Below, one piece after another: positions 1-6,570 of a stretch of 15,207 nucleotides of DNA. Position 1 is the stretch's first letter, and every line of letters starts with the position of its first letter. The stretch comes from Geobacter sp. UBA6151 (GTDB taxonomy: Bacteria > Desulfobacterota > Desulfuromonadia > Geobacterales > Pseudopelobacteraceae): assembly GCA_002423105.1 (NCBI GenBank), contig DIUT01000012.1, forward strand, positions 1 to 15,207, written 5' to 3'. The notes under the pieces are model-generated. The model saw only the letters and a program-made list of their open reading frames with translations, was not told the origin of the DNA and did no database searches. The position numbers were made by a program, and so were the translations under genes.

Positions 1-848
1 TACGCCATGCAGATACCGTCAGCATCCTCGATGATTATCTCCAACTCGGCCATGGCAACCTCTGTCAGCCCCAGAAATTGTGTCTCGGGAGTTTCAGTAA
101 GAACAATTGACGCATCAGCGGGATGCAGCGAACGTCCCAGCTTACGGCAGGTGAGGTTGGCAAGGCGCACCGCCACCAATAATATGTTCCCCGCATCCAG
201 CTCCTGTCCATGGTGTTTCGCAGCAATATCACAGTAGAAATCAGGGAAGTTCCAGCCCTTCATCAAGGCATATCCCACCTCTTCGTGCAGATCAGTCATG
301 ATCCTGCCCACCAGCTTTTCCGTCAGTTGGATGTCAGTTCCTTTGTCGCGCTGGAGGTCGTCCAGCACCTTCAGCAAGGCCAGTTTGCCGATATCATGCA
401 TCAACCCTCCCATAAAGGCCTCGGCAGCCATGCCGGGATATCCGCCCATGCGAGTCAGCCACTTTGCGCCAACGGCACAGGAAAGTGCATGGCCCCATAA
501 CTCCTGCATCATCCGGTTCAGCGTTGCATCGGAAGAGTTGTAGAACTCATACTGGGAGGCAAGCATCGCCATATTGGCAATTTCCTGCGCCCCAAGGCGG
601 ACAATCGCATCCTTGATGGTGGCGATTTTAGTAAGTCCGGCGTAGTAAGAGGCGTTGGCAACTTTAAGTACACGCCCCGAAAGGGACTGGTCTTCACTGA
701 TCAATTCGATTACATCATCAATTTCAAAGGTGCGGGAGGCCAACAGTTGCTGAAGCCTGACTGCAACGGTGTGAAAAACCGGCAGTTCCTGACCATTTTC
801 GGCAAGACGTTCCTGAATCAGTTGCAGTAGAAGTTTTTCTTCAATCAT
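1..848 (-). CDS. HDOD-domain signalling protein (partial at the left edge)
   Basis: An uninterrupted minus-strand frame starts at ATG 846-848 and is still open after 282 codons. The two remaining bases read TA, so a stop codon may lie just outside the window, which would suit the usual 280-290 residue length of single-domain HDOD proteins. The protein shows the HDOD pattern: an N-terminal helical part with SLSGRVLKVANAS near residues 52-64, IKDAIVRLGAQEI near 74-86, and GGLMHDIGKLAL near 147-158. It therefore keeps the HD pair that many HDOD proteins lose. No REC, GGDEF or other partner domain is visible. HDOD proteins are known to act in bacterial signalling, motility and stress responses, usually without proven catalysis; the role here is unknown. 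It follows rnhB by 79 bases with its own promoter-like sequence. A GGAG Shine-Dalgarno lies 9 bases before the ATG, inside a tiny GGAG-CAT-CTCC inverted repeat. Confidence 0.9.
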   Translation of the reverse strand, partial: MIEEKLLLQLIQERLAENGQELPVFHTVAVRLQQLLASRTFEIDDVIELISEDQSLSGRVLKVANASYYAGLTKIATIKDAIVRLGAQEIANMAMLASQYEFYNSSDATLNRMMQELWGHALSCAVGAKWLTRMGGYPGMAAEAFMGGLMHDIGKLALLKVLDDLQRDKGTDIQLTEKLVGRIMTDLHEEVGYALMKGWNFPDFYCDIAAKHHGQELDAGNILLVAVRLANLTCRKLGRSLHPADASIVLTETPETQFLGLTEVAMAELEIIIEDADGICMA

Positions 849-881
849 TGGGAGATGCTCCGGATAGTGTAGTGAGGCCAT

Positions 882-911
882 ACTCTAACGGCTTTTACCC
901 ACAAATGCCAA
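882..911 (-). promoter_or_regulatory. Candidate sigma70 promoter for the HDOD gene
   Basis: Read on the minus strand, a TTGGCA -35 box (906-911, 5 of 6 to consensus) is followed after 18 bases by TAGAGT (882-887, 4 of 6). The predicted start lies roughly 25-30 bases before the HDOD start codon. This would make the HDOD gene transcriptionally independent of rnhB. It is inferred from sequence only. Confidence 0.45.
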
Positions 912-927
912 TGTTGTTTCATGGAGT

Positions 928-1596
928 TCAGGAGATGACGCCACCAAAGTATTTGCTGCCTGACGGATGGTATTCACGCACCCCCCGGAACGTTGTGCGG
1001 TGTATCGGACACGGGCCATGGTTGCGAATGGCGGCAAGATGGGCAGCACAACCATAGCCCTTGTGTCCGGCAAAGCCGTAAGCAGGCCACTGTTGGTCAT
1101 ACTCCTGCATCAGACGGTCACGGGTTACCTTGGCAATGATAGATGCTGCGGCAATGGAGGCTGAGCGGCTGTCGCCCTGCTTGATGGTCTGCTGGGGAAG
1201 GCGCGAATCGATGGTGGTGATGCCGTCGATCAGCAGAAGCTGCGGCACCGGGGATAAGGCTTCCACCGCCTGAAGCATGGCCTGGCGGGTTGCCTGCAGG
1301 ATGTTTATCCGGTCAATAACTTCCGGTGAAGCACTGCCGACACCCACTGCAACAGCCTGCGCCATTATGGTATCGAAAAGCAACTCACGCTGCCGGTGGG
1401 TCAGTTTTTTTGAATCATTCACCCCTGCAATGGGGCGGTCAGGATGCACGACAACCGCCGCCGCCACAACCGGACCAGCCAATGGACCGCGGCCGGCCTC
1501 GTCCACACCGGCCACCAGCAGACAGTCCTGATCCCATGCCTGTCGTTCAAACAGGTAGAGATCGGGAGGAGCATGATCAAAGAGAGAACCCTGCAT
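928..1596 (-). CDS. rnhB: Ribonuclease HII
   Basis: This 222-residue protein is RNase HII, the cytoplasmic enzyme that cuts RNA in RNA-DNA hybrids and removes single misincorporated ribonucleotides from DNA. The family signature GVDEAGRGPLAGP is at residues 30-42. The four acidic metal-binding residues can be placed as D32 and E33 in that motif, D124 in LLIDG and D142 in KQGDSR. The SIAAASIIAKVTRD block and the YGFAGHKGYG block follow, as expected. Its length is slightly above the approximately 200 residues of the E. coli protein. The start at ATG 1594-1596 is the only plausible one, because the next in-frame GTG codons fall at the catalytic motif. This ATG directly abuts the T-tract of the rplS terminator, so there is no ordinary Shine-Dalgarno; the only G-rich stretch is the terminator's 3' arm. 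rnhB commonly follows rplS in proteobacteria, and this arrangement suggests low expression by read-through. Confidence 0.97.
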   Translation of the reverse strand: MQGSLFDHAPPDLYLFERQAWDQDCLLVAGVDEAGRGPLAGPVVAAAVVVHPDRPIAGVNDSKKLTHRQRELLFDTIMAQAVAVGVGSASPEVIDRINILQATRQAMLQAVEALSPVPQLLLIDGITTIDSRLPQQTIKQGDSRSASIAAASIIAKVTRDRLMQEYDQQWPAYGFAGHKGYGCAAHLAAIRNHGPCPIHRTTFRGVREYHPSGSKYFGGVIS

Positions 1597-1622
1597 AAAA
1601 AAAGCCCCGCAAAAAGCGGGGC
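1597..1622 (-). terminator. Intrinsic terminator after rplS, abutting the rnhB start
   Basis: On the minus strand a perfect 7-bp all-GC stem (1616-1622 with 1604-1610) closes a TTTTT loop (1611-1615). A run of seven T (1597-1603) follows and ends immediately at the rnhB ATG. It begins 11 bases after the rplS stop codon. This is a textbook rho-independent terminator for the ffh-rplS operon. The plus strand lacks a following T run, so it should work in one direction only. Confidence 0.93.
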
Positions 1623-1632
1623 CTTGTGGACT

Positions 1633-1995
1633 CTAGCGAGCCATGCCGGGAACGTACTTGCGCTCACGGATACGGGCAGCCTTGCCACGCAGCTTACGCA
1701 GGTAGTACAGTTTGGCACGGCGCACATGACCGCGGGTTACGATTTCAAGCTGCTCGATAATCGGGGAGTGGATTGGAAAAACCCGCTCAACGCCGACGCC
1801 GTTTGAAATCTTACGCACGGTGAACGACTCGTTAATACCACCGTTCTGGCGGGCGATAACCACCCCTTGATATGCCTGAATCCGCTGTTTATCACCTTCC
1901 ACGATCTTTACGTGGACCTTGACCGTGTCGCCGACCTTGAATAACGGAATATTCTTCTTCATCTGATCGAATTCAATAAAGTCTATGGTGTTCAT
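1633..1995 (-). CDS. rplS: 50S ribosomal protein bL19
   Basis: A 120-residue protein matches bL19, a large-subunit ribosomal protein at the 30S-50S interface. Recognisable parts are FKVGDTVKVHVKIVEGDKQRIQ (residues about 19-40), the AYQGVVIARQNGGINESFTVRK segment, the GVGVERVFPIHSP block, and the basic C-terminus with RGHVRRAKLYYLR and RERKYV. Length and order fit the family. The start ATG is preceded by GAGGAGGAG about nine bases upstream, a strong ribosome binding site suited to a highly expressed gene. It is the last gene before the strong terminator and lies 30 bases downstream of the RNA methyltransferase gene. The ffh-rpsP-khpA-rimM-trmD-rplS order is a widely conserved bacterial arrangement. 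Confidence 0.98.
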   Translation of the reverse strand: MNTIDFIEFDQMKKNIPLFKVGDTVKVHVKIVEGDKQRIQAYQGVVIARQNGGINESFTVRKISNGVGVERVFPIHSPIIEQLEIVTRGHVRRAKLYYLRKLRGKAARIRERKYVPGMAR

Positions 1996-2025
1996 GGTGC
2001 CTGCTCCTCCTCGAATGTACCTGTT

Positions 2026-2604
2026 TCAGGTTGGTATGGTTTCTCTTGTGCCCAGCAGCCGGTCCAGCATTATCGCCAGCGCCGAGCGAACCGGAAGATG
2101 GTTGTAATCACCTGCGCCGCAAATCGGTTCAAGGTTTGCATCAGTCTTTTCAAACAGCTCATCAGCCAGTCCCCAACCTGTGCCTAATACCAGCAGACAG
2201 GGTTGATCGGGAATAGCAAGCTTCTGCCGTAACTCATGAAACGATATGGCGTTGGGACGAGGCCTTGCTCCTGTTGCAATCACCAAAAGCTGCCTGGTAA
2301 ACTGCCTTTGAAAATCAGCCACCGCATCTTCCAGGGTCGCCGTTACGGTGACCAGCGACAGGGCTTCACGGCGGTCGGGATTGTAATCGGCGCCCCATCC
2401 CTTGTCCCAATGGCTGGTAATACGGCCTATCATCGACTGCTGTTCCGGCGACGGCGTCACCAGAAAATAGCGGCGCAGGTTGTACGTTCTCGCCGTCCGC
2501 GCAATATCATGAATATCAAGGTTGGTAACAGCCGTGGTGACAACCTGATGGTGCTTGTTATACACTGGATGATGCACCAGCGCCACTGCAAGGTTTTCAG
2601 CCAT
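2026..2604 (-). CDS. SPOUT-class RNA methyltransferase, trmD-rplS linked (COG4752/PF09936 type)
   Basis: This 192-residue protein looks like the small SPOUT methyltransferase family (Methyltrn_RNA_4) found beside trmD. The N-terminus (LAVALVHHPVYNKHH, then TNLDIHDIARTARTYNLRRYFLVTP) is the typical opening of this family. The C-terminal half holds what should be the SAM-binding trefoil knot: LLVLGTGWGLADE (about 136-148) and NHLPVRSALAIMLDRLLG (about 168-185), which resemble SpoU motifs II and III. The expected activity is SAM-dependent methylation of an RNA; the target is, to my knowledge, not established. It overlaps the end of trmD by 8 bases and has an AGAGG ribosome binding site inside the trmD tail, so translation is likely coupled. 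From memory, Thermotoga maritima has a structurally solved homologue in the same trmD-rplS position, which argues for an ancient link to translation. Confidence 0.88.
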   Translation of the reverse strand: MAENLAVALVHHPVYNKHHQVVTTAVTNLDIHDIARTARTYNLRRYFLVTPSPEQQSMIGRITSHWDKGWGADYNPDRREALSLVTVTATLEDAVADFQRQFTRQLLVIATGARPRPNAISFHELRQKLAIPDQPCLLVLGTGWGLADELFEKTDANLEPICGAGDYNHLPVRSALAIMLDRLLGTRETIPT

Positions 2605-3331
2605 TATCAGCCTCTAACTCCCGAAGAGTCTTACGGTCCTGGGGCGTCAGAGGTGCTGTGGTCAGCAGGTCGGGACGAGTCACCAGGGTCCGTCTCAGCG
2701 ATTCCCTGCGCCGCCAGCGCTCTATCCGGGCATGATCACCGGAGAGCAGGATGTCGGGTACGCACATATCTCTGAACTCAGGAGGCCGGGTATACTGTGG
2801 ATACTCCAGAACTCCGTCGGAGAAGGAATCAGTCCTGGCCGATTCGTCAGACCCCAATACACCGGGAATCAAGCGCGTCACAGTATCAACCAGCACCATG
2901 GCGGCCAACTCTCCTCCGGAGAGAACATAGTCACCTATGGAAACAGAACGGTCAATTAACAACTCCTTAACCCGTTCATCCATCCCTTCGTAGCGGCCAC
3001 ACACAATGATCAATCCCGCAGCTTCAGCAAACTCGCCGGCAAGTTTTTGGGTAAGCCGTTCACCCTGGGGACAAGCGGCAACCACCAATGCATCAGGATT
3101 GCCCAGTTTTGCCTGCTCAATACAGGCTGCAAGCGGTTCCGGTTTCATGACCATGCCGGCTCCGCCGCCGTAGGGGGCGTCATCAACGGTATGGTGTCGG
3201 TCAGTGGCAAAGTCCCGAATCTGATGCAAGCCGATCCGGATCAGCCCCTTGTCCCGGCCCCTGCGGATAATACTTTCGTCAAACGGTCCCCGGAACATAT
3301 CGGGGAACAGGGTCAGAATGTCAAACTTCAT
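2597..3331 (-). CDS. trmD: tRNA (guanine-N1-)-methyltransferase TrmD
   Basis: The 244-residue protein is TrmD, which uses SAM to make m1G at position 37 of tRNAs reading CNN-type codons and so prevents +1 frameshifting. The N-terminal knot domain contains MKFDILTLFPDMF at the start, DDAPYGGGAGMVMKPEPL near residues 50-67, CGRYEGMDERV near 111-121 and SIGDYVLSGGELAAM near 131-145. The residues matching the E. coli catalytic pair R154/D169 appear to be R153 (VTRLIPGVLG) and D168 (ARTDSF). The linker and C-terminal tRNA-binding domain show YPQYTRPPEF and LLSGDHARIERWRR. The length matches the family. Its ATG overlaps the rimM stop in an ATGA arrangement, and its tail overlaps the next gene by 8 bases, so the three are probably translationally coupled. 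Confidence 0.98.
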   Translation of the reverse strand: MKFDILTLFPDMFRGPFDESIIRRGRDKGLIRIGLHQIRDFATDRHHTVDDAPYGGGAGMVMKPEPLAACIEQAKLGNPDALVVAACPQGERLTQKLAGEFAEAAGLIIVCGRYEGMDERVKELLIDRSVSIGDYVLSGGELAAMVLVDTVTRLIPGVLGSDESARTDSFSDGVLEYPQYTRPPEFRDMCVPDILLSGDHARIERWRRRESLRRTLVTRPDLLTTAPLTPQDRKTLRELEADNG

Positions 3332-3852
3332 AGGTCAAGCAACCCCTCCAGGGGGGTGATGGTCATGGTGCCGGATGTCAGATCGACCCGTTGTATCACA
3401 TCAGCAATGGCAGGGATGAGATACTCCTGTTTGCCATCCTTGACCAGATATACATCGTTGGCGCCGGTTTCCATGATCCGGGTGATTTTTCCCAGCGTTA
3501 CACCATCGCACGTTACCACCGAAAGCCCGATCAGGTCTTTCCAATAGTATTCGTCGTCACCTGTTTCCGGCAATTGATCCTGCCGCACCAGTAGTTCAGC
3601 CCCGGCTAACCGTTCGGCATCTTCGATGGTATCAACACCTTCGACCGTCAGCAGAATTCTGGTTCCGTGCAGCACGGCCCGTTTCAAGCGACACTGGCGT
3701 TTTTCTCCACCAGGCAGTTGAAAAACCACCTCCTGCACCGCATGCAGGGTTTCAAGATTTCCCGAGTAGGAATGAAGTCGGAGTTGTCCTCTGATACCGT
3801 GCGTACCACTGATACGGCCAACGGCCATCAGATCATGCATCTCTGTTCCCAT
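3328..3852 (-). CDS. rimM: 16S rRNA processing / 30S maturation factor RimM
   Basis: This 174-residue protein is RimM, which binds ribosomal protein uS19 and helps mature the 30S head. The N-terminal beta-barrel opens with LMAVGRISGTHGIRGQLRLHS (about residues 8-28), the family signature. The C-terminal PRC-barrel includes EYYWKDLIGLSVV, LGKITRIMETGANDVYLV and EYLIPAIADVI, ending in PLEGLLDL. The start shown (ATG 3850-3852) overlaps the khpA stop as TAATG, a coupling arrangement; ATG at codon 5 is an alternative start. The end overlaps trmD by four bases. Immediate adjacency of rimM and trmD is common in bacteria. Confidence 0.97.
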   Translation of the reverse strand: MGTEMHDLMAVGRISGTHGIRGQLRLHSYSGNLETLHAVQEVVFQLPGGEKRQCRLKRAVLHGTRILLTVEGVDTIEDAERLAGAELLVRQDQLPETGDDEYYWKDLIGLSVVTCDGVTLGKITRIMETGANDVYLVKDGKQEYLIPAIADVIQRVDLTSGTMTITPLEGLLDL

Positions 3853-4082
3853 TACTCGACAATCTTGAGCATCGCCTTCTTGTTGTCCCTTGTCGCCACC
3901 GCATTCAGCAAGGTCCTGATAGCCTTTGCCGTGCGGCCTTCCTTGCCGATGATTCTCCCCATATCCTCTTTGGCCACGGACAGCTTGATGACAAGCGTGT
4001 CCTCTTCCATCTCCTCGGAGGTGACTACTTTGGACGGGTCATCAACAAGTGCCTGCGCGATGGTTTCGACGAGTGTTTTCAT
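3852..4082 (-). CDS. khpA: KH-domain RNA-binding protein KhpA
   Basis: A 76-residue single KH-domain protein of the KhpA (YlqC) family. The RNA-binding GxxG loop is visible as GKEG at residues 46-49, within MGRIIGKEGRTAKAIRTLLNAV, the most conserved stretch of the family. The flanking strands (DTLVIKLSVA and KKAMLKIV) complete a minimal KH fold. In other bacteria KhpA works with KhpB/Jag as a global RNA-binding pair; no khpB is present here. Position between rpsP and rimM is the standard location. An AGAGG sequence about 11 bases before the ATG is the likely ribosome binding site, and the stop codon overlaps the rimM start by one base. Confidence 0.95.
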   Translation of the reverse strand: MKTLVETIAQALVDDPSKVVTSEEMEEDTLVIKLSVAKEDMGRIIGKEGRTAKAIRTLLNAVATRDNKKAMLKIVE

Positions 4083-4141
4083 CTGGCGTACCTCTGCGCG
4101 GTGGAATAGCCGGATAGGACCGGTTAGGACGCGTGAGACGG

Positions 4142-4405
4142 TCAGGCTGCCTGGACAGCGTTCTCCAGGACTCCTTCTTTTTTCAGCAACTGGCGAACCG
4201 TATCAGTGGGCTGTGCCCCCTTGCTGAGCCAGTCAATGATTTTTTCCTTGTTCAGCTTGCATACCGCCGGCTTTTTGGTCGGATCATAATAACCGAGGTT
4301 TTCAATGAAGCGGCCATCACGGCGGCAGCGCTCATCGGCGATAACCACCTGATAGAAAGGGCGCTTCTTGGCGCCGCCGCGTTGCAATCTGATCTTTGTG
4401 GACAT
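4142..4405 (-). CDS. rpsP: 30S ribosomal protein bS16
   Basis: The 87-residue product is bS16, an early-assembling small-subunit protein contacting 16S rRNA. The N-terminus (KIRLQRGGAKKRPFYQVVIAD, about residues 4-24) is diagnostic. RFIENLGYYDP (about 32-42) and the helical C-terminal segment with IIDWLSKGAQPTDTVRQLLKK follow. The ATG has a very strong AGGAGG ribosome binding site about eight bases upstream. It lies 83 bases downstream of ffh and 59 bases upstream of khpA; the ffh-rpsP gap is the largest inside the operon and contains an inverted repeat. Confidence 0.98.
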   Translation of the reverse strand: MSTKIRLQRGGAKKRPFYQVVIADERCRRDGRFIENLGYYDPTKKPAVCKLNKEKIIDWLSKGAQPTDTVRQLLKKEGVLENAVQAA

Positions 4406-4455
4406 GGTGTTTCCTCCTGCGTGTCATGCTTGAATTTGTTGGTCTGTGCTGAAAT

Positions 4456-4473
4456 GTATTCTGGTATGAATAC
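4456..4473 (-). repeat. Inverted repeat in the ffh-rpsP gap
   Basis: GTATTC (4456-4461) and GAATAC (4468-4473) are perfect 6-base inverted arms around a 6-base centre. They lie between the ffh stop and the rpsP ribosome binding site, where the RNA could form a hairpin about 50 bases before rpsP. There is no T-tract after it, so it is not an intrinsic terminator. A processing, stabilising or operator role is possible but unproven. Confidence 0.4.
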
Positions 4474-4488
4474 GGTTGATATAAATTT

Positions 4489-5877
4489 TTAACGGCCAAA
4501 CGGGAACATCCCTCCAGCCTTGCCCATACCTCCGAGGCCGGGCATGCCGCCCATCCCCTTGAGCAGACCTTTGGGTCCCATTTTTCCAAACTGCTTCATC
4601 AGCTTCTGAGCTTCGGTAAAGCGCTTGATCAGCAGGTTGATCTCCTGAACTGTCGTACCGCTGCCCTTGGCAATCCGCAATCGCCGACTGCCGTTGATGA
4701 TACTGTGGTCAGCGCGCTCTTTGGGGGTCATGGAGCGAATGATCGCTTCGATCCGCTTCATTTCCTTTTCGCTGGGCTGTGCACCCTGGGCCTGTTTCAT
4801 CATCTTGCCCATGCCGGGGATCATGTTCATGATCGATTCCAGCGACCCGAGCTTTTTTATCTGCTGCATCTGTTCAAGAAAGTCTTCCAGATCAAACTGG
4901 TTCTTCTTGATCTTCTGAGTGAGTCGTTGCGCTTCTTTTTCATCAAAAGCCGCATGGGCTTTTTCCACCAGGGTGAGCACATCACCCATGCCCAGAATAC
5001 GTGAAACAAGCCGATCAGGATGAAACTGTTCCAGAGCGTCCAGCTTCTCGCCAAGGCCTACAAACTTCACCGGCGTACCGGTAACCGCCTTGATGGAAAG
5101 GGCTGCTCCACCTTTCGCGTCACCATCAAGCTTGCTGAGGATAACTCCGGTCAGACCGAGACGATCATTGAAGCCGCCGGCCACGGCAACCGCCTCCTGG
5201 CCGGTCATGGCATCAGCTACGAACAATATCTCTCTGGGACGGGCCGTCTCCTTGATCTGCTCCAGTTCATCCATCAGGAAATCATCAATCTGATGGCGTC
5301 CGGCAGTATCCAGAAGAACGGTGTCAAAACCATTCAGCTCCGCAAAACGAAGCGATGCAGCAACAATTTCCAACGGCGTCTGCTCAGGCTTTGAGTCAAA
5401 CACAGCAATGTCCAGCTGACGTCCGATGGTTTTCAGCTGTTCAATTGCCGCTGGCCGGTACACATCGGCAGGCACCAGCAAAGGACGCCGTTTCTGCTTG
5501 CGCAGCCAGCTTCCCAACTTGCCGCAAGAGGTGGTCTTACCTGCCCCTTGAAGTCCTACCAACATCAGCGAAACCGGCGGTTTTGCCGCCAGATCCAGCG
5601 AATTATCCTGATCACCGCCCATCAGGGCAACCAGCTCCTCATGAACGATGCGGATAACCTGCTGGCCGGGGGAGAGGCTCTGCAACACCTCGGTACCCAC
5701 AGCTTTTGCCCTGACTTTTTCGATGAACTCCTTAACCACCTTGAAGTTGACATCGGCCTCGAGCAGGGCAAGACGCACCTCACGCAGGGCGTCTTTGATG
5801 TTGTCTTCGGTCATGACCCCTTGGCTGCGGAGCTTTTTAAAGACCGATTCCAGCTTATCTGAAAGTGTATCAAACAT
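4489..5877 (-). CDS. ffh: Signal recognition particle protein Ffh (SRP54)
   Basis: A 462-residue SRP54 GTPase that binds 4.5S RNA and signal sequences and delivers ribosomes to FtsY at the membrane. The order is an N-domain four-helix bundle (residues 1-90), then the G-domain with P-loop GLQGAGKTT (108-116), DVYRPAA (138-144), DTAGR (190-194) and SKLDGDAKGG (248-257). GLGEKLDALEQFHPDR (274-289) leads into the M-domain. The M-domain has the methionine-rich LEQMQQIKKLGSLESIMNMIPGMGKMM region, the RNA-binding segment around SIINGSRRLRIAKGSG, and a Gly/Met-rich tail. Length is typical. The start ATG (5875-5877) has an AGGA site ten bases upstream and a near-consensus promoter 26-31 bases upstream, so ffh heads the operon that runs to rplS. 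Confidence 0.98.
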   Translation of the reverse strand: MFDTLSDKLESVFKKLRSQGVMTEDNIKDALREVRLALLEADVNFKVVKEFIEKVRAKAVGTEVLQSLSPGQQVIRIVHEELVALMGGDQDNSLDLAAKPPVSLMLVGLQGAGKTTSCGKLGSWLRKQKRRPLLVPADVYRPAAIEQLKTIGRQLDIAVFDSKPEQTPLEIVAASLRFAELNGFDTVLLDTAGRHQIDDFLMDELEQIKETARPREILFVADAMTGQEAVAVAGGFNDRLGLTGVILSKLDGDAKGGAALSIKAVTGTPVKFVGLGEKLDALEQFHPDRLVSRILGMGDVLTLVEKAHAAFDEKEAQRLTQKIKKNQFDLEDFLEQMQQIKKLGSLESIMNMIPGMGKMMKQAQGAQPSEKEMKRIEAIIRSMTPKERADHSIINGSRRLRIAKGSGTTVQEINLLIKRFTEAQKLMKQFGKMGPKGLLKGMGGMPGLGGMGKAGGMFPFGR

Positions 5878-5902
5878 TGGGTCTGGTTCCTAAAAGGAAC
5901 AA

Positions 5903-5931
5903 ACTATAAAGTGATCCCGGAATGATGTCAA
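5903..5931 (-). promoter_or_regulatory. Sigma70-type promoter of the ffh-rplS operon
   Basis: On the minus strand TTGACA (5926-5931, perfect) and TATAGT (5903-5908, 5 of 6) are separated by exactly 17 bases. The start is expected near 5896, giving a leader of about 20 bases. A GTTCC-TTTTA-GGAAC inverted repeat (5886-5900) spans the likely start and the Shine-Dalgarno. This is the strongest promoter-like sequence in the window and fits a translation operon. Confidence 0.85.
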
Positions 5932-5985
5932 GTATTTCGTCAGCTTAAAAGATCAGGGGCCAAAGAGCGGGAGCAAGCAGCCGGA

Positions 5986-6570
5986 TTACAACCTGATGAC
6001 CGAAGCAGCAGCAAGGAGCGCTTCAGCAGTACTAAACATATTAGTGACCGCCCCTGCGGCAAGCTGCTCCTTCTTGTGAAAATAATCGAGGCAGAGACCA
6101 CAGGAAAAAAGCTCCACACCGCGTTCTTCAAGCTTGCGCAGAGCCTCCACAGTTTCCGCACCATCAACCGCCAGCAGCACACCGCTGTTCAGAAACAAAA
6201 TCCGGTCAGGCTGCGGGGCTGTTTCCAGTAACGTATGAATAAAATTTTTCATCAGCAGGCGCCCCAACTCTTCCGGCCCGCTGCCAAGTTGGTCGGAAGT
6301 GATCAGCAACACCCGTTCACCTGTCCTGCATGAAACGCCATCTGCCGGGGGCGCAGCAGCAGCGTCGGAGGTCAGCACCAGCGACCAGCCGGAAGCATCG
6401 GCAGTTTCCACAACCCGGTACCCGCGATTACGGGCAAAACGGCTGACATTTTCCCGCGGCGGCCCGTCATCCAACAGCACGCAAACCCCTTCGGGGGAGC
6501 CTTCAAGCCCCCGCTTGGTGCGAATAACCGGCTCAGGACAGGAGAGACCGCGACAATCGATGGTTTTCAC
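5986..6570 (-). CDS. yedF: YedF: TusA-like plus DsrE-like protein linked to selenium/sulfur metabolism
   Basis: This 194-residue protein has two parts. The N-terminal TusA-like domain (about residues 1-75) begins MKTIDCRGLSCPEP, with the sulfur-carrier cysteine expected at C11 in the CPEP motif and a second cysteine at C6. After an Ala/Pro-rich linker, a DsrE-like domain (about 86-194) contains RVLLITSDQLGSGPEELGRL and GVELFSCGLCLDYF, giving a C157-x-x-C160 pair. This architecture is that of the 'selenium metabolism protein YedF' family; the biochemical reaction is not established. The start is GTG (6568-6570) behind a strong GGAGGAG site. The DUF3343 stop overlaps it as GTGA, so the two are probably translated together. 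No selD, selA or selB lies in the window, so the selenium link rests on family knowledge only. Confidence 0.9.
   Translation of the reverse strand: MKTIDCRGLSCPEPVIRTKRGLEGSPEGVCVLLDDGPPRENVSRFARNRGYRVVETADASGWSLVLTSDAAAAPPADGVSCRTGERVLLITSDQLGSGPEELGRLLMKNFIHTLLETAPQPDRILFLNSGVLLAVDGAETVEALRKLEERGVELFSCGLCLDYFHKKEQLAAGAVTNMFSTAEALLAAASVIRL

Noticed and set aside
7..543. Several overlapping plus-strand frames at the left edge
   Set aside because: They are shadows of the HDOD gene on the minus strand, whose frame is uninterrupted and carries the HDIGKL motif.
888..915. Possible sigma54 -24/-12 element (TGGCAT...) before the HDOD gene
   Set aside because: The required GC of the -12 element is missing at the correct spacing; a sigma70 reading fits better.
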